Shown here piece by piece: positions 6,338 through 10,175 of a stretch of DNA of 10,175 nucleotides. Position 1 is the stretch's first letter; the number at the start of each line of letters is the position of its first letter. The position numbers and the translations under genes are program-made. This DNA is from Pseudanabaenales cyanobacterium (GTDB taxonomy: Bacteria; Cyanobacteriota; Cyanobacteriia; Phormidesmidales; Phormidesmidaceae): the NCBI GenBank assembly GCA_022360135.1, contig JAKSDM010001742.1, forward strand, positions 1 to 10,175, given 5' to 3'. A model generated the notes under the pieces. It searched no databases, was not told where the DNA came from, and worked only from the letters and a program-made list of their open reading frames with translations.

Positions 6338-6583
6338 ATGGCTACATGCAAGAAAAACCAAACCCAAATTCAGCCAAAAGTTGTGATATCCCCCAGCCGC
6401 ACCCCAAACAATAGTCGAAAGGTCAGCGGCAGCGGCAGCCTCGGCGCCTATTTGCTGCTTGTGGTGCTTCCAACGCTTATTGGCGGTGCTCTGTTGGTGA
6501 ATCGGCTGCTGCAAATAGAGCCTTATTCTTTCGATCGCTGGGAAGCTCCTCCCATCTCATCTCCTCAAAAGGACAAACGATGA
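6338..6583 (+). CDS. small single-span membrane protein, unknown
   Basis: An 81-residue protein I do not recognise. A polar basic N-terminus (about 33 residues, rich in Lys, Gln, Ser, Asn) precedes one hydrophobic stretch at about 35-58 (LGAYLLLVVLPTLIGGALLV). A short polar C-terminus (SFDRWEAPPISSPQKDKR) follows. By the positive-inside rule the N-terminus would be cytoplasmic, though the C-terminus is also charged. The gene is divergent from the ugpC-type gene and convergent with mutY, filling what would otherwise be an empty 380-base gap. No strong Shine-Dalgarno precedes the ATG (only a purine-rich AAAGATAAAG). An open frame on the opposite strand, 6284-6514, has a poorer composition. Moderately likely to be real. 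Confidence 0.6.
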   Translation: MATCKKNQTQIQPKVVISPSRTPNNSRKVSGSGSLGAYLLLVVLPTLIGGALLVNRLLQIEPYSFDRWEAPPISSPQKDKR

Positions 6584-6588
6584 TAAAC

Positions 6589-6629
6589 AGGGTTTGGTTT
6601 GAGTAGTTTGGTCGTCCCTACATAACCCT
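6589..6629. terminator. inverted repeat between convergent genes
   Basis: AGGGTT (6589-6594) and AACCCT (6624-6629) flank 29 bases between the stop of the small membrane protein and the stop of mutY. On the + strand the second arm is followed by TTTAGG. It could serve as a weak two-way terminator, but the loop is long. Confidence 0.25.
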
Positions 6630-7802
6630 TTAGGTCGGTATCTCGCTCTGCTTTAATGCCTGGATAATTCTTGTATTGGCTTTTGGGAAGGGATACTGGT
6701 CGAGTTCGGCTAAAGTCACCCAACGAACCTGATCACATTCCAGGGGCTGGGGTTCGCCACTGAGGTGGCGACAATGGTATACATTGAGGGTGATGCGGAA
6801 ATGGGTGTAGGCATGGTCCACCACAATTAAGCGATCGCCGACCTCAATCTCAATGCCCAATTCTTCCTTGATTTCCCGACGAATGCAATCCTGCACCGTT
6901 TCTCCAGGTTCTACCTTACCGCCTGGGAATTCCCAGAGTCCACCTAAGAGTCCCTCCTGACGACGCCTATCGATCAGGATTTGGCCTTGGCGATTGTGAA
7001 TGACGGCGACGCCAATCTGCTTATGGGGAAGGGGGGCGCGGCTTTCTGACATGGGTAACTCCGACTGTACATTCAGATTGTACGCTCGACAGTGTCTTTG
7101 CCACGGGCATAATACACAATTCGGATGGCGCCGAGTACACAGGATCGCTCCCAAGTCCATCAGGGCTTGGTTGAAGTCTCTTGGATTTTGAGGTTCAAGA
7201 ATTTCTTCAGAAAGCCGCCATAGTTCCTTAATCGCTTTATTGGGAGGACGGTCAAGGGCGCTTAATCGGGCCAAAACCCGTTTTACATTGCCATCTAGGA
7301 TCGCTAGAGGAAGGTTGAAAGCGGCGCTGAGGACGCCGCCCGCAGTGGTGCGACCAATCCCAGGCAATGCCATAGCCGCTTCCAAGTCAGCCGGGAATAC
7401 GCCGCCATGGGTTTTAACAATTTCCGCCGCTGCTCGGTGGAGATTACGGGCGCGAGCATAATAGCCCAACCCTTCCCAGGCTTTGAGAACTTGTTGTTGA
7501 TCCGCCGCCGCCAAGGCTTCAATCGTCGGAAACTGCACTAACCAGCGTTGGTAATAGGGAATAACCGTCTTTACCTGAGTCTGCTGCAGCATAATTTCTG
7601 ACACCCAGATGGCGTAGGGATCTTGGCTACGCCGCCAGGGCAAATCTCGCCCTTGGCTAACATACCAATCGAGCAGCGTTTGCTGTAATTCTTCAACCAC
7701 GAAACTCGGCAAGTTTACCCATGGGCTTACCGAGTTCTGGGCTATCTTAGAAGATTCTTTAGACTGGGCGATTGCGTCTCCCAATCGCTTGTGCTGACTC
7801 AC
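6630..7802 (-). CDS. mutY: adenine DNA glycosylase MutY with C-terminal Nudix domain
   Basis: A 390-residue MutY, which removes adenine mispaired with 8-oxoguanine in base-excision repair. The glycosylase part shows catalytic Glu69 (WVSEIMLQQTQV), the helix-hairpin-helix LPGIGRTTAGG at 146-156 and catalytic Asp170 (AILDGNVKRVLAR). Its iron-sulphur cysteines are Cys222, Cys229, Cys232 and Cys238, in the exact CX6CX2CX5C spacing. The C-terminal part (about 262-385) is a Nudix domain with a complete Nudix box at 295-317, following GX5EX7REUXEEXGU without a mismatch. In E. coli MutY this domain recognises 8-oxoG but lacks the full box, so this one may also hydrolyse an oxidised nucleotide. The start is GTG at 7802, overlapping the DUF760 stop (GTGA), which implies translational coupling. 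The first ~30 residues lie before the usual MutY start and look flexible. Confidence 0.96.
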   Translation of the reverse strand: MSQHKRLGDAIAQSKESSKIAQNSVSPWVNLPSFVVEELQQTLLDWYVSQGRDLPWRRSQDPYAIWVSEIMLQQTQVKTVIPYYQRWLVQFPTIEALAAADQQQVLKAWEGLGYYARARNLHRAAAEIVKTHGGVFPADLEAAMALPGIGRTTAGGVLSAAFNLPLAILDGNVKRVLARLSALDRPPNKAIKELWRLSEEILEPQNPRDFNQALMDLGAILCTRRHPNCVLCPWQRHCRAYNLNVQSELPMSESRAPLPHKQIGVAVIHNRQGQILIDRRRQEGLLGGLWEFPGGKVEPGETVQDCIRREIKEELGIEIEVGDRLIVVDHAYTHFRITLNVYHCRHLSGEPQPLECDQVRWVTLAELDQYPFPKANTRIIQALKQSEIPT

Positions 7803-8140
7803 TCAGTTTCGAAGGGTGTTTCTGGGATTTCCAAAGTGTGCTCAAGCGCCATCCGCTGCTCTGCTCCACGCAGAAAGTAGCCGCTCATCATCGCCGACGC
7901 CAACAGCCTTCCCAGGTCTTCACGGCTTGTGGCCACCGTGATATCGAAGTGCTGGGATGGCAGTCCGCCTAAAAGCCCCATGATATTACTCTCCATCACC
8001 TGCAATAGATCTGAAGACATTGGCTTCGAGAGCTGGGCGATCGTTTCCGGATCCATGGCCTGAACATACTTCAACAGGGAGTTTGCTTGCGCAGCTGAAC
8101 CGCCAAAAAATTCTGGAGTTTGACCGGGTGCGTTTTTCAC
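7799..8140 (-). CDS. DUF760 family protein
   Basis: A 113-residue protein that I recognise as DUF760, conserved in cyanobacteria and plant plastids and of unknown biochemical function. The core is LLKYVQAMDPETIAQLSKP, followed by VMESNIMGLLGGLPSQHFDI and TSREDLGRLLASAMMSGYFL. No membrane span or signal is seen; it is probably soluble and helical. The start is a choice. The frame opens at TTG 8173, but GTG 8140 has GAGG at 8149-8152, eight bases upstream, and gives the N-terminus VKNAPGQTPEFFGG, which fits the family better. There is no in-frame ATG before the core. The stop overlaps the mutY GTG start by four bases, so the two form an operon. The 184 bases upstream separate it from the ferredoxin-like gene on the same strand. 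Confidence 0.88.
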   Translation of the reverse strand: MKNAPGQTPEFFGGSAAQANSLLKYVQAMDPETIAQLSKPMSSDLLQVMESNIMGLLGGLPSQHFDITVATSREDLGRLLASAMMSGYFLRGAEQRMALEHTLEIPETPFETE

Positions 8141-8148
8141 GTCGATTA

Positions 8149-8152
8149 CCTC
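8149..8152 (-). promoter_or_regulatory. Shine-Dalgarno favouring the GTG start of DUF760
   Basis: GAGG on the - strand is spaced eight bases from GTG 8140. The alternative TTG at 8173 is preceded by an A-rich stretch without such a site. Confidence 0.5.
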
Positions 8153-8324
8153 ACTCAGGAAGTCATAAATCAAGTAGCTTTGTTTTTTTAATTAACTTAA
8201 CTTAGCTATTCGATACTACCGTAACAGGCTTACTTGGCTTTCAGCAGTGAGTAGAACCGAACTGGACAGGGAGAGGTTTACGTAGGGAAGGAAAAAGGCT
8301 CCTTAACATCTAGCGCTCCAACTC

Positions 8325-8567
8325 CTACCAAGTCGGATCAACGTACAAGTTAACGGTCATCTGCGATCGCCCCGGTGGGATGGCGGTAAGGCAGGCGCAG
8401 ATTGGATCGTCGGCTTCGTCTATGGCGACTTCGCAGGCATGACAAGAGCCCATAAGACAACCTGTAGGGATAGTGATGCCGGCGCGAGCGGCGACTTGCA
8501 GTAAGGGTTCGCCTACTTCTGCTTTCACCGTAATATCGTCTGGCAAAAAACGGATTTTGATGCTCAT
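8325..8567 (-). CDS. short 2Fe-2S ferredoxin-type protein
   Basis: An 80-residue protein of the fer2 (beta-grasp 2Fe-2S) type. It opens with a beta strand (MSIKIRFLPD), continues VGEPLLQVAARAGITIPTGC, and carries cysteines 37, 42 and 45 in CLMGSCHAC (CX4CX2C, the plant-type ferredoxin loop). The fourth ligand must be Cys57 or Cys59 in ICACLTAIP, only 11 or 13 residues later, whereas photosynthetic ferredoxins have about 29. It is therefore a shortened member and not the main photosynthetic electron carrier. The partner is unknown. An acidic stretch (IDEADD) lies between the ligand pairs. The next - strand gene upstream, DUF2470, is 65 bases away. Family confidence is good; role is open. Confidence 0.88.
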   Translation of the reverse strand: MSIKIRFLPDDITVKAEVGEPLLQVAARAGITIPTGCLMGSCHACEVAIDEADDPICACLTAIPPGRSQMTVNLYVDPTW

Positions 8568-8632
8568 ACTTCCATTCTAGAAGTCGCCTTCTCTCAAGCA
8601 GTTGAGGGGTACTACGGTTTCAATCTGACAAA

Positions 8633-8920
8633 TTATGGCTGAGATTTAACGCGAGCATGCTTCAGCATATCGATTAGAGTATGATGGGCGTCTTCTGCAT
8701 CTTTGAGAGTGTGGTCAAATTCGACTCTAACGGGGACACTGGAGCCGTTAACCTGGGCCTTCAGGTTCATACCTTGGGGGTCAATTGATTCCAGCGTGGC
8801 TGATGCGGCATCGACACAACCGCCAAAAAATTGAGCATATAATACCAGAGCGTCAGCATGATCTGCGTTCATATGCTGGCAGATGCGATCGCTAATTTTC
8901 GCCGTTATCGGTTCAGACAT
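8633..8920 (-). CDS. DUF2470 family protein
   Basis: A 95-residue protein consisting almost entirely of the DUF2470 domain. In other bacteria this domain forms the C-terminal part of HugZ-type haem-degrading proteins and pyridoxamine-oxidase-like proteins; plastid relatives have been linked to haem and tetrapyrrole metabolism. Visible signatures: ICQHMNADHADALVLYAQFF (13-32), ESIDPQGMNL (44-53) and VPVRVEFDHTLKDAEDAHHT (62-81). The conserved His residues in HMNADH could contact haem or metal, which is inference. Cyanobacteria commonly carry this domain as a separate small protein. The start ATG at 8918-8920 has no obvious Shine-Dalgarno but matches the domain edge. It is divergent from the unrecognised gene at 8967, with 46 bases between the starts, and may share an operon with the ferredoxin-like gene downstream. 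Confidence 0.9.
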   Translation of the reverse strand: MSEPITAKISDRICQHMNADHADALVLYAQFFGGCVDAASATLESIDPQGMNLKAQVNGSSVPVRVEFDHTLKDAEDAHHTLIDMLKHARVKSQP

Positions 8921-8966
8921 GAGAGATACCGTAAACTACCTCAAAAAAATATGATGAATTGCTTCG

Positions 8967-9377
8967 ATGATACCGTCCTTGCCCCTCAAATCTGAGCATC
9001 CCTGGCCTACGGGCCACCTTTTCTATAGCCCTGGCGCTCACCTGGTCTATCGGGTTATCGGTCCTTGTTGCCGCCTATTCGATCGAGAACAATTGCCCTG
9101 GCCTTGTTGCCGACTCCAATGGCGAGGGAAAGAACCCAGCTGGCGGCGTATCGGTAAACGATTAGTTGTAGACACCGCCACTAAACGCCACCCCTCTTAT
9201 AACGTTGAAATTGTGGGACAAGGATACCGGGGTGAGCCTTTTGTCACCACCCTGTACACGGTCAGCCTTGCCGCTGAACTCCAGATATGGTGGCACTCTA
9301 AAAAAGTCCAAGCCCAGGAGATAGAATCAGAAGTTAGGGATCACAATCCCGATAATAGGGTAATCCGTTCCAGATGA
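8967..9377 (+). CDS. unrecognised protein with two PCCRL motifs
   Basis: A 136-residue protein I do not recognise. It is rich in Trp, Arg and His, with no signal peptide or membrane span. A motif PCCRL occurs twice (GPCCRLFDRE near 33 and WPCCRLQWRG near 46), 13 residues apart, and an 11-base DNA repeat underlies it (9063-9073 and 9102-9112). Later stretches, such as VEIVGQGYRGEPFVTTLYTV and LQIWWHSKKVQAQE, look like a small beta-rich domain. The paired cysteines might bind metal or form disulphides; that is inference. The codons look like those of neighbouring genes. The ATG at 8967 has no Shine-Dalgarno. The 3' end overlaps the convergent pentapeptide-repeat gene by 44 bases, which lowers my confidence in the last ~15 residues but not in the gene. 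Confidence 0.6.
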   Translation: MIPSLPLKSEHPWPTGHLFYSPGAHLVYRVIGPCCRLFDREQLPWPCCRLQWRGKEPSWRRIGKRLVVDTATKRHPSYNVEIVGQGYRGEPFVTTLYTVSLAAELQIWWHSKKVQAQEIESEVRDHNPDNRVIRSR

Positions 9378-9900
9378 TGGCGCCGCAAAGGGTCGCTTCG
9401 GCAAAATTGGCGCTGATCAAAATAGCATCCTGCATATTGGTCTCCACTAGTACGGCGCCGCTAAAATCTGTTTCTTCCAATAACGCCTTCCGGAGACTGG
9501 TCTCTACCAGGGTAGCGTTCCTGAAGTTTGCAGCAACCAGATGGGCTTGATCAAGATTAGCCTGGTTAAGAACTGCTGCCTGCAAATTAGCATAGGAAAA
9601 ATTTACTTTCAGGAGATTAGCATTGATTAAATTTGCGCCCTCCAAGTTGGCGCGGAATAAATTTGCGCCTTCCAAATTGGCGCCCTGCAAATTCGCGCCA
9701 GATAAGTCTAAGCCCCTAAAATCCACGCCAGCGAGGTTGCATCCGACACATTCATTAGTTTCTAGCAGTCGCCTGAGATTGGTGGTCTCTTCAGCTTGAG
9801 CAGGCAATTTTCCTAGAGCGGTCGTCACCAGGGTCGTCACCAGGAATGAATAAATTCCAAAACTAAGTAGAAGGGAATGAGTGTTGCGATCGGGTCTCAA
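9334..9900 (-). CDS. exported pentapeptide-repeat protein
   Basis: A 188-residue protein. An N-terminal signal peptide is visible: positive MRPDRNTH, hydrophobic core LLLSFGIYSFLVTTLVTTAL, and a likely cleavage after AQA near residue 36. The mature part begins with an LRRLLETNECVGC segment and then has about two dozen pentapeptide repeats of the A(N/D)LXX kind, residues ~55-173, which should fold into a right-handed four-sided beta helix. It ends in a short cap with two cysteines (172 and 186). This places it in the periplasm or thylakoid lumen, as for many cyanobacterial pentapeptide proteins of unknown role. The start is TTG at 9900, backed by AGGGAGG (9906-9912) five bases upstream. The repeats are also seen in DNA as recurring AAATTTGCGCC / AAATTGGCGCC units near 9630-9710. 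The 3' end overlaps the + strand gene by 44 bases. Confidence 0.93.
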   Translation of the reverse strand: MRPDRNTHSLLLSFGIYSFLVTTLVTTALGKLPAQAEETTNLRRLLETNECVGCNLAGVDFRGLDLSGANLQGANLEGANLFRANLEGANLINANLLKVNFSYANLQAAVLNQANLDQAHLVAANFRNATLVETSLRKALLEETDFSGAVLVETNMQDAILISANFAEATLCGAIIWNGLPYYRDCDP

Positions 9901-9905
9901 TGTAA

Positions 9906-9912
9906 CCTCCCT
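9906..9912 (-). promoter_or_regulatory. strong Shine-Dalgarno for a TTG start
   Basis: AGGGAGG on the - strand lies five bases before TTG 9900. It decides the start of the pentapeptide-repeat gene, which otherwise lacks an ATG before its signal peptide. Confidence 0.8.
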
Positions 9913-9984
9913 AGGTATGCTTACTAACTTTTAGAGCATTATTCGGCTATCGACTTAAAGCAAGTGGGACAATCGGGATGAGAT

Positions 9985-10053
9985 AGCAGTCAGCTATCAG
10001 TTATCAGTCACTCTGTGAAAAGGGCAAAACCCTACAGCTCATAGCTGACTGCT
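9985..10053. repeat. 13-bp perfect inverted repeat
   Basis: AGCAGTCAGCTAT (9985-9997) is repeated as its exact complement ATAGCTGACTGCT at 10041-10053, with 43 bases between. A smaller AGGG/CCCT stem (10021-10024/10030-10033) is nested inside, and CAGCTATCAG/TTATCAG adds short direct repeats. It looks like a member of the CAGTCAGCTATCAG-type intergenic repeats of cyanobacteria, or a miniature element without a coding capacity. No target-site duplication is obvious. Confidence 0.5.
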
Positions 10054-10095
10054 GACCAGATTATTATGTCCCAGCTGCAGTTGATACCCCATTAT

Positions 10096-10164
10096 TTATT
10101 CTTCAAATTCAGCTTCGAGCCCCATAGGCGCATTCTTTTCCCTTATGGCGTCAAATTTGCTTCC
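10096..10164 (-). other. possible C-terminal end of a - strand gene
   Basis: This frame reads 22 residues with a protein-like acidic end (KFDAIREKNAPMGLEAEFEE, then TAA). An in-frame TAG at 10165-10167 stops it from continuing to the window edge. It could be the end of a gene interrupted by a frameshift, a decayed remnant or chance. The opposite strand is also open from ATG 10066 to the window end, but that translation looks less like a protein. Confidence 0.15.
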
Positions 10165-10175
10165 CTAATCGCAAT

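Noticed and set aside
6284..6514. Open frame on the - strand opposite the small membrane protein
   Set aside because: It has no recognisable domain and an odd composition, and it overlaps the more plausible + strand gene almost completely.
8098..8832. A 15-base identical string (8098-8112 and 8818-8832) in the DUF760 and DUF2470 genes
   Set aside because: Both encode a FFGG stretch in unrelated proteins and the flanks do not match, so it is most likely chance.
8925..8976. GATACCGT repeated at 8925-8932 and 8969-8976 between and into divergent genes
   Set aside because: Only eight bases, no symmetry, and the second copy lies within a coding start, so chance is likely.
10066..10175. Open + strand frame running to the window end
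   Set aside because: Only 36 codons, no Shine-Dalgarno and an unconvincing translation; kept only as an alternative to the - strand fragment.
1..10175. CRISPR array, insertion sequence, prophage or toxin-antitoxin system
   Set aside because: No regularly spaced repeats, transposase, integrase or paired small toxin-like genes are visible; gene content is core cyanobacterial.

Overview
The window reads as cyanobacterial chromosome. The octamer GCGATCGC (HIP1, the cyanobacterial repeat palindrome) occurs 12 times by my reading, about once per 850 bases and spread over the whole window. Several genes belong to families found mainly in cyanobacteria and plastids: Ycf51 (DUF2518), DUF760 and a free-standing DUF2470 protein. 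I cannot name the genus. There is no tRNA, rRNA, CRISPR array, transposase or phage gene. This is mostly core or house-keeping sequence, and I do not see a convincing new multi-gene system in it.

Layout. The left part is on the + strand: ycf51 (147-662), a glycerol-dehydrogenase-like polyol/alcohol dehydrogenase (745-1911) whose end overlaps the start of a class I/II aminotransferase (1908-3110), then tatA (3156-3344). tatA meets the histone-like HU gene (3341-3631, - strand) tail to tail, with the two stop codons interleaved. Then come two - strand ABC ATPases: an FtsE-type protein (3903-4745) and a UgpC/MalK-type importer ATPase (5155-6249). Neither has its membrane partner nearby. The 409-base gap between them, and the gap upstream of the HU gene, hold clusters of inverted and direct repeats.

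The right part is a small single-membrane-span protein (6338-6583, +), then four - strand genes: mutY with an intact Nudix domain (6630-7802), DUF760 (7799-8140, overlapping mutY by a GTGA junction), a short 2Fe-2S ferredoxin-like protein (8325-8567) and a DUF2470 protein (8633-8920). An unrecognised + strand gene with two PCCRL motifs (8967-9377) runs 44 bases into the 3' end of an exported pentapeptide-repeat protein (9334-9900, -). The last 275 bases hold a 13-bp perfect inverted repeat and perhaps the very end of a further - strand gene.

How the genes relate. Clear coupling is seen at two places: dehydrogenase-aminotransferase (4-base overlap and strong Shine-Dalgarno) and DUF760-mutY (4-base overlap). 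Themes are protein export (TatA), chromosome organisation and cell division (HU, FtsE), sugar or polyol import (UgpC-type ATPase), oxidative DNA damage repair (MutY-Nudix) and small redox or haem-related proteins (ferredoxin, DUF2470). Non-ATG starts are frequent: GTG for ugpC, mutY and DUF760, TTG for the pentapeptide gene, the last supported by an excellent Shine-Dalgarno.
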